Source of the DNA: Rhynchospora pubera
Lineage: Eukaryota > Streptophyta > Magnoliopsida > Poales > Cyperaceae
NCBI GenBank assembly: GCA_028095005.1
Contig: CM051462.1
Location: 239,996,973 to 240,060,972, forward strand
Reading direction: 5' to 3'
Length of the DNA stretch: 64,000 nucleotides
In this document: piece after piece, positions 47,228 to 59,443 of the stretch
How the letters are laid out: the number at the start of each line of letters is the position of its first letter
How positions within the stretch are numbered: the first letter of the stretch is position 1
Program-made: the position numbers and the translations under genes
Notes under the pieces: generated by a model
The model's database searches: none
Told to the model about the DNA's origin: nothing
Seen by the model: the letters and a program-made list of their open reading frames with translations, nothing else

Positions 47228-48478
47228 ATGGCCTCCCAGAAGGAGACGTCATTCCCGGCCCAGCGCCAGGACACCCAACCCGGCAAGGAGCATGTCATGG
47301 ATCCCACTCCGCAGGCCGCCACCCATCAATACAAGCCCGCTAACAAGCTCCAGGTCTCAAATTAATTGACTCACATCTCCTCTCATCTCCCTTAAGTTCT
47401 CTCTCTATACATTTATATTTTCATTTTTCATTCATGTGTGTTAATGTCTTCACTTGAGTAACATAACATACATATGCCATACAAGCAACGATGCAGCATT
47501 TATTGAGAATCCATTAATTTGATCAATGAAGGGGAAGGTGGCTGTCGTGACGGGAGGAGACTCTGGCATCGGGCGTGCAGTGTGCTATTGCTTCGCACGG
47601 GAGGGTTCCACAGTGGTCTTCACTTATGTGAAGTCGCAGGAGGAGAAGGATGCGAATGACACACTGGACATGCTGCGGGACATAGCAAAGCAGCATGGAA
47701 GCGGCAGGGAGCCAATGGCCATCCCGGCTGACCTTGGTTTTGAGGACAACTGTAGGAAGGTGATCGACGAGGTCATCAACGCTCACGGCCATATCGACAT
47801 CCTTGTCAACAATGCGGCCGAGCAGTATGTACAGACCAGCATCCAAGAGATCTCTGAGGAGCAGCTCGAGCGTGTGTTCAGGACTAATATTTTTTCTTAC
47901 TTCTTCATGACCAAGTATAAATTAATTAATTACTTGAAATTAATGTTCTCCTAAATTTGTTTTTCATTCCTTTTTTCCTTACATGCTCTCTTTGCATGAA
48001 GGTATGCAGTGAAGCACATGAAAGAAGGTGCGAGCATCATCAACACAACATCCATAAATGCATACAAAGGCAATGCGAAGCTGCTGGACTACACCTCCAC
48101 CAAGGGAGCAATCGTGGCCTTTACCCGGGGGCTGGCTCTGCAGCTGGTGGAGAAGGGGATCAGAGTGAATGGGGTGGCACCGGGCCCTGTTTGGACTCCT
48201 CTGATACCTGCCTCCATGCCTGAAGAGATGGTGAAGAGCTTTGGGAAGGAGGTGCCGATGCAGCGAGCAGGGCAGCCGAGCGAGATTGCTCCGAGCTACG
48301 TCTTTTTGGCCAGCAACGTCGACTCTTCTTACATCACAGGCCAAGTTCTCCATCCAAACGGTACTACCGCATTGCACCATTTGTTTATTTATATTATATT
48401 ACTTCCTATTCACTTCTAGAGTGTATGGTGATACGTGTTTTAATTCTCATTACAGGCGGAGTCGTCATCAACGGTTAA
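47228..48478 (+). CDS. Glucose and ribitol dehydrogenase homologue (SDR, NADPH-dependent aldehyde reductase type), 4 exons
   Basis: Exons 47228-47353, 47532-47914, 48002-48360 and 48456-48478 join in frame to 296 residues, the usual length. Members are classical short-chain dehydrogenases; plant ones are described as seed-abundant glucose/ribitol dehydrogenase homologues or NADPH-dependent aldehyde reductases that clear reactive aldehydes. Visible: a hydrophilic N-terminal tail ending in NKL, the cofactor motif TGGDSGIG at 49-56, NNAA at 135-138, catalytic Ser187, Tyr200 and Lys204 (SINAYKG, YTSTK), and the GPVWTPL and SEIAPSYVFLAS segments. The last exon adds only GGVVING. The N-terminal tail has no clear transit peptide, so cytosol or seed bodies are more likely than plastid. 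Exon 1 ends with a GTCTCA donor, which is weak. Confidence 0.93.
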
Positions 48479-48954
48479 CATGAAGGGAGGGATAGTTACG
48501 ATGGAAAGCAAGAACTGAAGAAGGGTGTGTGTGTGTGTCTATCTGTACGTATGTACGTATGTATGTATGTGTGTGTGAATATGTATGACAGAGTTTTTGC
48601 CTGGGTTTTAAATAAGTTTTTGGTTTTATGTTGGGTGCAACCGTGCAAGTGACATCTCTCGTGTCGTATATGTAACAGTAATTCTACTAGTATGTACGAG
48701 CTATATATGTATATTTATGTAGCTGCGAGCATATCCACAACTTGCGGCGTATTTAGCGGCTAATGTCCAACCCAGACGGTGTGTCCTTTACCTAAATAAG
48801 TCTTAATTGTATTATATATAAATTTTATTACCAATCAACGTGTCTTGATTGTATAGTGTCTTGTCTTTATTATTATTATTATGGCAAGTGCAAGAATCGT
48901 GAATATCCGCTTCGATTTCTTGTGTTCGATCCAGAAATCTACCCGCGTTCATAC
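48479..48954. other. 3' flank of the dehydrogenase gene
   Basis: The 3' UTR contains GT and GTAT microsatellites at 48523-48580; then AT-rich spacer with a TTATTA run near 48870. Confidence 0.5.
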
Positions 48955-49143
48955 AGAATCCGTTTGGATAGTTTTTTTCGAAATAAGGAATAAGGAATAA
49001 TCATTTTTTATCAATAAATTTATTTCTAACCATTCAAATTTTTTTCAAAAGTTATACATTTTTCAATAAATTTATCCCTTCTCAATAAATTTCTTCCTTT
49101 TTTTTCTTCTTCCTATTTTATTCTCAACGCATCCAAACGGAGC
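48955..49143. mobile_element. MITE, family D, near full copy
   Basis: Ends TCCGTTTGGATAG (left) and CATCCAAACGGAG (right), inverted. Interior blocks match 3290-3430 closely. No target duplication identified. Confidence 0.6.
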
Positions 49144-50162
49144 CATAAATTTTTCAATCTGCGTGAAGGCATCGTAGTTGTATTAATTCGTGGATATAGT
49201 ACTGTCCATGTGTCGATGCTTGGTCGACGTGAGTATTCTCTCCTCATATGACTGACTCAGACCATCTGTGTCGCAATTTTAAAGTTAGAATCTGTCCAAT
49301 TTTAAACGCTAGCGTTTATCGATTCTAATCAGATACTATCTGGGTCCACAAAAATTAGCGTGTTTAATTTTGAACGCTAGTGTTTACCACCCTAATCCAA
49401 ACAACCTGGGTCTACAAACAGTGACATTAGAATCCGTAATTTTGTGTTCTAGTAATACCGACACATGATATTTATTAACGATATGCTATATGTACTCTAT
49501 TTCATTCTACCTGGTATCAATTTGGTACGACAATCATTTTAATTCAATTTCATTCAACCTGGTACCAATTTGGTACCACAATCATTTTAATTCAAACAAA
49601 ACATTGCAAATTTCATAATCAAACAAAGCATAATTGACACAAATAAAATTGTACACCAAATTGATAAAAAAAAAAACTTCATTGCATTTGTCTCGCATTT
49701 TTTTAGCCATCCACCAAAGGATAGTAATTCCTCCATGGAGAAAAGAAATGCGGATCAGATACCCCTCGAGCATCTTAAGATCCAAACATTACTACCCATT
49801 CCGAACGAGCGAAGGGTATTAATGCGGTTCCAAATATCTCGAGAGTTGATTGTTTGTTGTAGGTCTTTTTTTTCCAATTGGCGCAAGTTCTTACTGTTAA
49901 TTACCTCCGGACTCAGTTAAGAACTAGTCAAGCTAGCACCTCTTGATCGGAATAATCAAAGATTAGGCGTCGTAAGTGGCTGAAGTTAATTTTAATAAAA
50001 GATTTATTTTTTGGTAGGGAAAAATAGTGCGAAAAGGGCGATCATTTAAACAATGCAATGCAAACATGAGCAATGCAATTTATGTATTGTAGTTGATTTT
50101 TTCTTTTACAGTTTTAAATATTTTAGGTTGCTTTTACTTTGCTGGGTCGGATTTGGTGCTGT
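49144..50162. other. Intergenic, repeats only
   Basis: Two diverged direct repeats around AACGCTAG[CT]GTTTA (49306 and 49372) with CTGGGTC-ACAAA, and a duplicated CAATTTGGTAC-ACAATCATTTTAATTCAA (about 49517 and 49567). No gene. Confidence 0.45.
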
Positions 50163-50600
50163 CACACAGATTTTTGAGTTCGATACTAGAAAATTTAGTA
50201 TCCTAGATCAATCCTCAACCGTTCGGGGATTTAGAGATTTTGGGATTCCGTCAAGTCTCGAGTATAGACGCGTTTTGCCTCATCTTGAGAGGAACTTGGG
50301 TGACGGCCTCCAGTTGACTTTTCTTCTGGTCATCCGGGCGTTACATTTCAATCTGCTTTTGGTCAAACATGCTTTGGACTCATAGGAACAAACTTTCAGA
50401 TTTGAGTTCAACACTAGAAATATGGTATTCTAGGTCAATTCTCAATCGTTTGGAGGCTTTTATAGATTTTTTGGGATTACGTTCAAGTCTCAAGTACAGA
50501 TGCACTATGCCTCCTCTTGACATGAACTTCAGTGGTAATTCAGAATTGACTTTTCTTTTTCTCAATTTGAATAACGCGAAGTGTCTTCTTCAAGTTGAAA
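50163..50600. repeat. Diverged tandem duplication, about 230-bp unit
   Basis: 50167-50330 and 50400-50560 align in order: TTGAGTTC-A-ACTAGAAA, GGTATTCTAG-TCAATTCTCAA, GGGATT-CGT-CAAGTCTC-AGTA and CCTC-TCTTGA-A-GAACTT. Possibly parts of an old LTR element; no coding signal. Confidence 0.5.
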
Positions 50601-53038
50601 CGCTATACAGTCTTGAAGGGACGAATTTTAGCCTTTAAGACTTTATGTCACTTTTGACTTTGTGTCATTTTTTTTGTTTGGAATTTAATTTGCACTTTCA
50701 GGATTTTGAACTTTTGAGTTCGACTTTTGTCACTTTTGACTTTGTGTCATTTTTTTTTAGTTTGGACTTTTAATTTGCACTTTCAGAATTTTGGATTTTC
50801 GAGTTCGACTCTTAAGTCTTGTACTTTTAAGTTGTCACTTTTAGATCGAACTTTTGACTTTGACTTTCAAGTTTGACCGCTAATTATTGGCTTTATGTAC
50901 TTGGTTTCAAGTTTGATTCTGAATTTCATTTGAACTTTTGAATTTTTGCATTTTTAGTCTTAAGTTGCATTTTTTATTGGGACCTTTGAGCTTTGCATTT
51001 TCAACTTTAAGTTGGACTTTCAAGTTTGAATTTTTTTTTGGATTTTTGATTTCAACTTGGGCTTTTAAATTTCTGATTTTACGAATTTCAAGTTAGCATT
51101 TTGAGTAACATTTTGAGCTCACACTTTTGAATTTATTTTGTGACCCTGTCATGGTTTTTTTGATGTCTAAATTTTGTTTGTAGACCTTATGCTTGACTGT
51201 ACCTGTTGCCTAGAACATAAAATGTTCAAATATATTTGTTGTTCATAACATAAAATGTTCAAATGTACATAACATAGAATGTTCAAATGTACCTGCTGTC
51301 CAAAACATAGAATGTTCAACTGTGCCTGTTGTCCAGAACATAGAATGTTCAAATGATGTTTGTTCAATTAACTTAAAGAAGTTTAATTTCTAATTTAACC
51401 ATGTGAATTTATTATTTACCATTCTTTTAGACTTTAATTTTAAAATGCTTTGTGCTTTTGTGTTTTGTCATGACATCATGCATCATAATATTCGTCATAT
51501 TTTTCTTGACATCTTATGGAAATTTTTCTGATTTTAATGTATTTTTGAATTTTCCTGCTTTGTAGAATTTCCTGATTAGTTGAGACTTTGCTGTGTGTGT
51601 TCGTTCGTCAGAGACTCGCTACAGGCTGGGGGTCACAGAGGATCAAGGAGAGCGTTGAGGATTTAAACCGACTGAGTCGCTTGGTCCATGCTTGCGTTGC
51701 GTCTGTGCGCTGAACGAGTCGTGGGCTTCACGTGTCGGCATCGCTGCTTGGGTGCGCCAAGACTATGCAAAGTTCCGACTCATCTCCCTCCCTCTTTTTT
51801 TTTCGAGAAGCTTGACAGAAGCTGTCAAGGATCTCCCTCCCTCTTTCGGGTCTGATTTCTGATATCCTTCCGTTTGACTGGACACCTCCGTTGATGGTGG
51901 CAGCGAGGACTTCCGGCGATCACATCAGCTGTAACTAGTTGTAAAGTGTCGTAACTGTCTACTGAAGTTGCCTCTGTCGTGAATTAGGCTCGTGCTTATA
52001 TTCTGACTCCAGTTTGAATTGGGTCTTCACTCTTCAATCGGGGCTGAGAGCAACTAATTGACGATTTGACTTTGTTCCGACAGATATACCATGGAGCACC
52101 TTGAGAGCATCATGGAGTCATCTGCGAGTTCAATTTTACATTGCACTTCCAAATTTTGAGGTTACATGTTCCGGCCTTGCCTTTAGTCTGTCAAATCCCT
52201 ATAATGAAATCCAACTTCACATGTAACTTATTTCATCGTATATTTTTTCACTTCCCTTTCACATTTTGTCTACCAAATTGCTCAAAATAACTTGGTGTTT
52301 GGATATTGAACCTTTATCTTTCATTTTTTTATTTATTTGCATTCATTTTTATCTACTGGCCACATATGACTTGACGCTTAGAGGTAAGATTGTAACATCT
52401 ACATGTTCAGACAAATAAAATAAAATTTGAACTCCTGACATCAGTTTTGTTAATCACTGGCCAAAGCCATACAGATGAGAGTAGACTATCCCATTCACCT
52501 TAGTCTACATATGAGACTATCTTATGCACCTTAATCCCTGACAACTCTTCATTTTACAGAACCTTCTCAATTTAAGTGTCTCTTGCTCATACCATCTTGG
52601 AGTGTAAACAATCACATGCAGTCCAATTGTCATTACATTCACATGTCATTTTGTGTTGGGATCAGTTCACTTCTCTTTTTCCTTATGTAAACATAGCTTC
52701 ACATATCCACTAATTTTAATTTCTTTTAATTCATCCTGCATTTTTAATTTTACAATAAAGCAACCTGAATGCTAACTTAAACAGCTATTGATGCTGGATG
52801 ACTTGAACTCAAACTATCAACATTTTGACTTACGGGATGCAATCCTTACACATTCTCAGGAACATGCTGACTATGGGACAGAGAGGCATGACAGTGAGAC
52901 AAACTTTGAAATCATCATTTTTTATTCGAATGCAGACCAACTATACCATTGTTTTCTCTAGTATGCATGACCTTGAAACATGATTTAAGAAACAACTCTT
53001 TTACCAAGAACTCTATGATACTCACTTATTTACTACAT
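50601..53038. other. Intergenic, low-complexity and minisatellite DNA
   Basis: 50640-51130 is a T-rich tract rich in CTTTTGACTTTG/TTTGAGTTCGAC words. 51600-52060 is GC-richer and unassigned. No reading frame on either strand shows recognisable protein features. Confidence 0.4.
51210..51360. repeat. Short minisatellite with palindromic core
   Basis: Five copies of AACATA[AG]AATGTTCAA in diverged units of about 24-36 bp, with CCTG[CT]TGTCC between the later ones. The core GAACATAGAATGTTC is nearly self-complementary. Confidence 0.75.
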
Positions 53039-53230
53039 GAGACATAGACTTTTTATGTTTTGTTATTAGAGGTATTATTATTAGTATGGCTAGTTTTGTT
53101 ATTAGTATCTTTTTATGTTTTATTTTTTGTTCTTGGATGTGTTCTCTTGTTGGGTTTCTTTCTAGCCTACCCCAACTTGTTTGGGACAAAAGGCTTAGTT
53201 GTTGTTGTTGTTGAGACATAGACTTTTTAT
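53039..53230 (+). mobile_element. 5'-truncated LINE-type retroposon with 19-bp target duplication
   Basis: The insert 53058-53211 is flanked by perfect TGAGACATAGACTTTTTAT (53039-53057, 53212-53230). Its 3' end reads CCTACCCCAACTTGTTTGGG, then ACAAAAGGCTTAGTTG and a (TTG)n tail, the kind of end I associate with plant RTE-type LINEs. No coding sequence remains in 154 bp. Confidence 0.75.
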
Positions 53231-55940
53231 TCTAAGGACATGAACTTTTAACTTTAGACCTACTCTTAGACAGAAATGAAGGAAAAGACTATTCTATTAC
53301 ACATTTTTTTTACCCTGAGGTGCTGACATAAGTAGGGACACAGATTATCTGAAATGATGGACTCCAATCATGCATTTTTGGAGTATAATCTTTGATATTT
53401 AGACCTTTATGTGGACTTAACTTCTTCATTTTTGACAGGATAACTGTATTTCAACTCTAAACTTAACAATTCTTATTATGGTAAGAACCTAGCCTATTGA
53501 ACCTTGGTTAAAAAAAACTATGTGCATGACAGAATCAACAAACCAGGATGACAATTATGACATATGCTGAACAAAACTGAAAGTCAAAAACTAGCATGGT
53601 ATCCATGGAGGTGGAATCTAAGTCGCGCTCTCCATAGAACCAGCAGCTTCTAACTACACACCGACAGTAAGAAACTTATGTTAATGCAAGTTACTCCATA
53701 TGCATGACATCCTATAGATACACTTGATGTTCATGGTGTGGAATATATGTCACGCTCCCCATTAGCATCAATGTAAACTCCAAAGAATAAAACCATAAAT
53801 GAAAGAGATAAAGAAACACACAACAAATGCATTCAATATCATTTTATTCACTTAATTGGAGGCCATTATAGGTTACATTTATTACCTTGATTTCAAAACA
53901 AACTTGACTTTCTAAAATGACAGAATTTCAACTCTAACTATTTGGCCTCCTCCTTTCTTCTTTAGGAGGTGTTCTTTTATAGATGATTTCCAGGATTTGT
54001 GCTTCTCATCAACTTGACATGTGGCAGCTTCTCCATTTTTCCAATCTTGATCAATGGCTGTGATGGTGAAATAGCTTGCCGCCTTGCTTTTATAATCCTA
54101 TCTTCACTTCTTCTTTTCTACCACTCAATTACACCATCCAATCTCCTTTTGACATTTGGCATTCATAGATCAGTAATGGAATAATTGCTTGGTAATTTAC
54201 TTCTTTTCACTTGCCATGCTGGATTAATATGACAAATGGGCCCCTATGCCATTTGGCATTTGGTGGGACCAGGCCACATTTGTTGTCTCTTATCCACTGG
54301 CATTCCTTGGGGAGGGGGTATTTGGCACCAACCATGGAGTAGGGACAGGTGGCACTCATCCATGTATCCATAGGCAGTGGATGATTCTGATGTTCTTGTG
54401 AGAGGATCAAGCTTTAAGCATATAGCTGCAACTAGGTAACAGTTTCTTTTTCTTTCTCCATTTATTTTTATTTGAGCATCCATATGGATTTTACCCTGGA
54501 GCCATCCATAGCCATCATGTAATTTCACTAATACCCTCCAATTTATGTGTACTTGGTCTCAAATAGAGGGGTAAAATTGGGATCAGTGTTTGATTTGTCT
54601 ACGGTTTACCAATTATCATCACTTGATTGGTTGTTTTTCGTGTTTGTTGTTCCATCTCCAGCAAAGAGATGCCTCTTTTTGTCAGATTTGAGAGAGTGTT
54701 GTCGATCCCCCATTGGTTAAGATGAATTAATTGATTTAGCATGTATGGAGAGGATGTCTCAGATCTCATATAACAGTAATTAGTGTCATCTCTTTATGAG
54801 GCCTTGACAATTGGGTACTATGAATTCATCTCATTTCATCTTATCCATCAAATGGAACCATCTGCAGATTGATTTCTCATATTTCATCCTTTTAATTCCT
54901 CCTCAGGCCTTTCCTTTGCGCATCAGGGAAACACTAATGTACTCTTATGTCCCCAGTAATAGCCTAATTAGTCCCTTAATTCAGTCTAATTGTGTACCTG
55001 ATCAGGTAACGCAGTTTACTGGAGGGGCAAAATTGGAATATTATGCCTTTCTCTTTGTTGCTTATGTGTTACATTCTTTTGTTTTTTGTGTTTATTACTG
55101 ATTTGCCCTTCCGACCCACATAAGAGAGCTCATGTTGCATTTGGTGATTCATGCTCCCAAGTCTATTTCATTCCATCCTGGCATTAACTTGATCTTATCT
55201 AGTGCTGAGGAGGAGCATTCTTTGCATATCATCCATCCGTTTAACATGTAATGTATGGTAAGATGTATGCTCTTTTGAGAAAGTATACCCCAACCACTCT
55301 CATCACATCATGTGCTTCTATTACCTTCTGACTAGCACTGAGTGGTTTTGTACCATGAGAGAGGTAATTCCTCCAGTCGTGGGAATTTTGAATCCCTAGC
55401 AGCTCGTGTATGCATTTTCCTTCTTTTGAAGTCCTCTCGTGTCACCTTCAGTCTTTGTAAAGTTTTATCACCTTTCTACAACACAAGTAGTAATGCACAG
55501 CATGAGTTTCGCCATGATTGGAGCTTCTACCAGTCAATGTTCCTCATAGCTTCCCTTTTTCTTGAAATTGATCACAATTGGCACACAATTCCTCCGTCAT
55601 AAAGCTACTACAACATCTCAGGTACCTCAATTGACTGTTCTGTCGAGTAATTTTACACATTCATGTTCCCTCTTCAGATTTGTATTGGTTCCTTCTCTTT
55701 TCCTTCCCATTAACAGAAAGGACAGGGCCCATCGCAACGGACCAATCGGTGAATGCCACCTGTCTCTCCCTCCTTTTTTCTTATTAATTTAACCGAATGG
55801 GTTTGGGTTGTTGGATTTTATTTGTTTAGACCCGTCAAAGATGAGTCGGACCCGTATACCGTTTCGTACCAATTTCGATTGGTCCTCTCACTTGGTAAAT
55901 CAAATCCAGGCCCATATATTTGCTGGCCCAACTGTATTTT
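53231..55940. other. Intergenic, no supported gene
   Basis: About 2.7 kb of mixed composition. Frames up to 96 codons lack recognisable features and I do not accept them as genes. Near 53598-53640 and 53730-53757 two similar segments (GTGGAAT-TA-GTC-CGCTC) recur. Confidence 0.4.
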
Positions 55941-57587
55941 AATGGAATTCCGAAAAATTAAAAATAGTATTAAATTAATATAATATATTAAAAATAATAT
56001 CAATATAATAATATTTTTTAAAATAGTATCACGAGATCGGAATCCCAGATTCCGAACGTAAGATCGGATTCCTGGATTCCGATCCTAGCTAAGATAGAAA
56101 TCCCGGATTCCGACCTTAGATAAGATCGTAATCCGAGATTCTGATCTTAGCTTTTTAATTTTTTTATATATTATTTATTTATTTTATTTATTTATTTAAT
56201 TTATTAATTAGTTAAATAATTAGAAAAATAGATAATATATTGTAAAAATAATGAAAAAATATGGAAAAAATCAGGAATAATTAAATTAAATTTTATATGT
56301 AATTTAGTAATTTTTGGGAAAATTAAATTTATTTTCATTTTAATTAATTTATTTAATTAAAATATAAATTTTTATAACTTATTTAATTAAATGAATTGTA
56401 CCATTTAAAAAGGATTATAAATTTTCAGAATTTGCAGGGATACAAAGGCATAATCCTTTCAGAATGTTCAAAGTTTTATTAACCTTTCTGCATTTGCAGG
56501 GATACAAAGGCATAACTTGTACATTAAAACTTTAAACAGGCATAATTTTTTATAGGAATGTTCGTTTGGCGCAAACGAGAACATTTCGGAAAGCTGACGA
56601 CGAGATCTACACATGTTATTAGGGTGAAACCCAATAACGACCATTTTCGAAGCCAAAAAACGCTCTCTGGACCTCCAAAATCCACTTTGAAAGTTTGCAA
56701 ACCTAAAAACCACTCTAAACTACTAAACAAATTTTTAAAATCATAAATTAATCATGAAAAAGAGAAATGCAGTAAATCAAGTGAATTTAGTCTTTCTTCT
56801 CCGTCTCAGTAAAACATCAATCTCGTGTGATTCCTTTCTAACGCAATCCAGAAAGTGCTTCATTGATCATGAAATTCGATATGATTGTTTAATATATAAT
56901 ATGAAAATAATATATACAGAGGACGACATCCGGGACGCATATCAAATGGTTGTTTAAAAATTTATAATTTTAATTTAAATTAATTAAAATTTTAGACAAA
57001 ATAATTATTCATTTTTAATTAAATAAATTAATTAAATTTATATTTAATTAAATAAATTAATTAAAAGGAAAATAAATTTAATTTTCCAAAAAAAATACTA
57101 AATTACATATAAAATTTTGTTTAATTATTCCTGATTTTTTTTATATTTTTTCAATATTTTTAGAATATATTATCTATTTTTCTAATTAATTAACTAATTA
57201 ATAAACTAATAAAAAGGAAAAAATTTAATTTCCCCAAAAAATACTAAATTACATATAAAATTTAGTTTAATTATTCCTGATTTTTTCCATATTTTTTCAA
57301 TATTTTCACAATATATTATCTATTTTTCTAATTATTTAACTAATTAATAAATTAAATAAATAAATAAATAATATATAAAAAAATTAAAAAGCTAAGATCG
57401 GCCGATCTTAGCTAAGGTCGGAATCCGGGATTCCGATCTTACGTTCGGAATCTGAGATTCCGATCTTGCGTTCGGAATCTGGGATTCCGATCTCGTGATA
57501 CTATTTATAAAAATATTATTATATTAATATTATTTTTAATATATTATATTAATTTAGTATTATTTTTTAAAATTTCGGAATGGAATT
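55941..57587. mobile_element. Mutator-like foldback element with 9-bp target duplication
   Basis: The element 55950-57578 (1629 bp) lies between perfect AATGGAATT copies (55941-55949, 57579-57587). Both ends begin CCGAAA. Inverted arms run about 55950-56395 and 56965-57578; the right arm is longer because a 140-bp segment is tandemly doubled (about 57090-57230 and 57238-57340). Each arm carries 3-4 modules of the palindrome CGGAATCCNNGATTCCG. The 570-bp centre has no transposase. A 9-bp duplication points to Mutator-like elements. Confidence 0.82.
56434..56514. repeat. Direct repeat in the foldback centre
   Basis: TTGCAGGGATACAAAGGCATAA occurs at about 56434 and 56493, 59 bp apart. Confidence 0.8.
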
Positions 57588-58566
57588 TTTGAAATTGGAC
57601 TGGGTTGGACAGAATTGGGCTGAGATTGCATTGCTATTAGAAATTTCGACAATTCCATAGACGGAGCCAGACTTAGTGCATGGGTTTTCTTGTGTCCTGT
57701 TTTGGATATGGCGTAATATATCAGTGGGAATTCAGGTTTGTAACCCTTGTGTTGTTTCAGTAAATTTCGTGCCAGGACCATATTACCATGTTTTATAATC
57801 ATTTATGAAATAAAATTTCATTTTCTTTTGCAGCATATTCTGGAGGCAAACAACATTAATTTCATACATTCAGTAAAGTCTTACAATATCGAGCAAACTT
57901 AATTTCATAATTGCATTTGGCACACATAAATTCTAAAGCATTTGATAAAAAAACAAAGAAAACATGGCACTCTCTAGCTTGTTCAACAAGACAGAAATTG
58001 ACCCTCCATCTCTAACCTACTCAAGTCTCTAATTGCATAAAAAAATCATCTCTAAGTCATCAGCAAGTAGCAAGTAGCCAGTATCCAGTAGCCAGTAGCC
58101 AGCAGTAAGTCATCTATCTCTAACCTCCATGGTTTAAAGCAAGAGGAGGCTTCCATCAAAACCAAAGCAAATACAATCTGACAAGCATGGTTTTAAGTAA
58201 CTATCATCTATCATACTCAACAAGAAAAATGAGACTTCCATCAAAACCAAAGCAAATACAATCTGACAAGCATGGTTATAAGCAACCTATTCCTACTACT
58301 ATCAGTCTGACAAGCAATTTATTCAAACACTAGGCAAACATGATTCCTACAATTAGTCTGATAAATATGGTTTTTAAGCAATTTATTCAAACACTAGGCA
58401 AACACAATCAGGCAAAGCATCAAAGAGACTTCCATCAAAAAACCAAAGCAAACATGCATGGCACCATAAAAAACTCCATGTAATTGCTTCTAAGAAATTA
58501 AATATGCATGACAACATGGTTTTAAGTAGAAATTATAAAAGTATCTAAGGAGACTTGTATATCTTT
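57588..58566. repeat. Flank with tandem duplications
   Basis: A segment containing GACTTCCATCAAAACCAAAG and ATACAATCTGACAAGCATGG recurs at about 58147, 58230 and, partly, 58428. TTTATTCAAACACTAGGCAAAC recurs at 58319 and 58383. AGTAGCCAGT units lie at 58070-58106. It may be the 3' end of the transposase-like gene that follows on the minus strand. Confidence 0.5.
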
Positions 58567-59220
58567 TTAAACGAAATTGGGGTAATCTGAGGCTCTGCTA
58601 AAGAGACTTGTAAATGTCCCCAAACCCTCAGCTGGTGCACTAGTAGGCCCTCCATGTGGTGCACTAAAATGCCCTCCATGTGGTGCTGGTCCTCCATGTG
58701 GTGCACCAGTAGGCCCTCCATGTGGTGGCAGGGCATAGTCCTGTTGACCTATAATAACCACAATTAAATTTTACACATTACTAATCTCTATATGTTTACA
58801 TACAAGATAAAATTGTAAGAATGTTTTTGACAACTTACAAAATTTGGGAGCCCTCCTTGCATGCTGAGTGCTGCAAAAATGTGATTGAAGTACGTTTGGT
58901 TGAGCGCCTCCTTTCTTTCATGTTCTGAGAGCGCGCTCTTCGGCATTCTTTTTCTCTTGCTCTTCTAGCAGCCTCTCCACCTCTTCTCTTGTGTACACCT
59001 CTGCTCTAGAAGTTTGTTGACCCATCAGTCCATCATTTCCATCATAGAACAGCCTAGCTCTTGTATTCCCCAAACTCACATCCAACACACTTCCAAATCC
59101 ATACGTTCTTCCATGTCGTTGACTCGATTCAGCATCAAATTCTGCTTCAGCCATCAAACATAATGCCTTCTCTGATTTGTCTGCAAGTTGTGGATCATTT
59201 TGCAGCTCCATTACGCGCTC
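58567..59220 (-). pseudogene. Transposase-like (Ptta/En-Spm type) C-terminal remnant
   Basis: Minus-strand exons 59220-58839 and 58748-58567 (AG at 59221-59222; GT-AG intron 58749-58838) stay in one frame. The first half reads MELQNDPQLADKSEKALCLM and a segment with RHGRTYGFGSVLD, then a Glu/Lys coiled coil (EEVERLLEEQEKK). The second exon is Gly/Pro-rich with repeated PHGGP. One TGA at 58918-58920 interrupts it. The layout resembles the end of plant Ptta/En-Spm-type transposase proteins, but I see no decisive motif. The upstream intron is occupied by the hAT element at 59279-60641. Confidence 0.4.
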
Positions 59221-59443
59221 CTAGTAAAGAGACAGAACAAAAGTTTAGTTGAGACACGGGCTAGTTGAGAGACAGAACCAAAGGTTTAAATTGCGGCCGC
59301 TACGGCCGCTATAACGGCGAGATAGCGGAGAGAGCTGCTAGAACGCTACCACGCTACAGATTTAGCGGAATTATAGCGGTATTTAGCAGATCCCTCTCTG
59401 ACATTCCTTCCTTCCTTTATTTCTCTTCATCTCTCCCATCTCC

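Noticed and set aside
54207..54528. Minus-strand frames of 67-94 codons
   Set aside because: No domains, no splice support; composition like the surrounding spacer.
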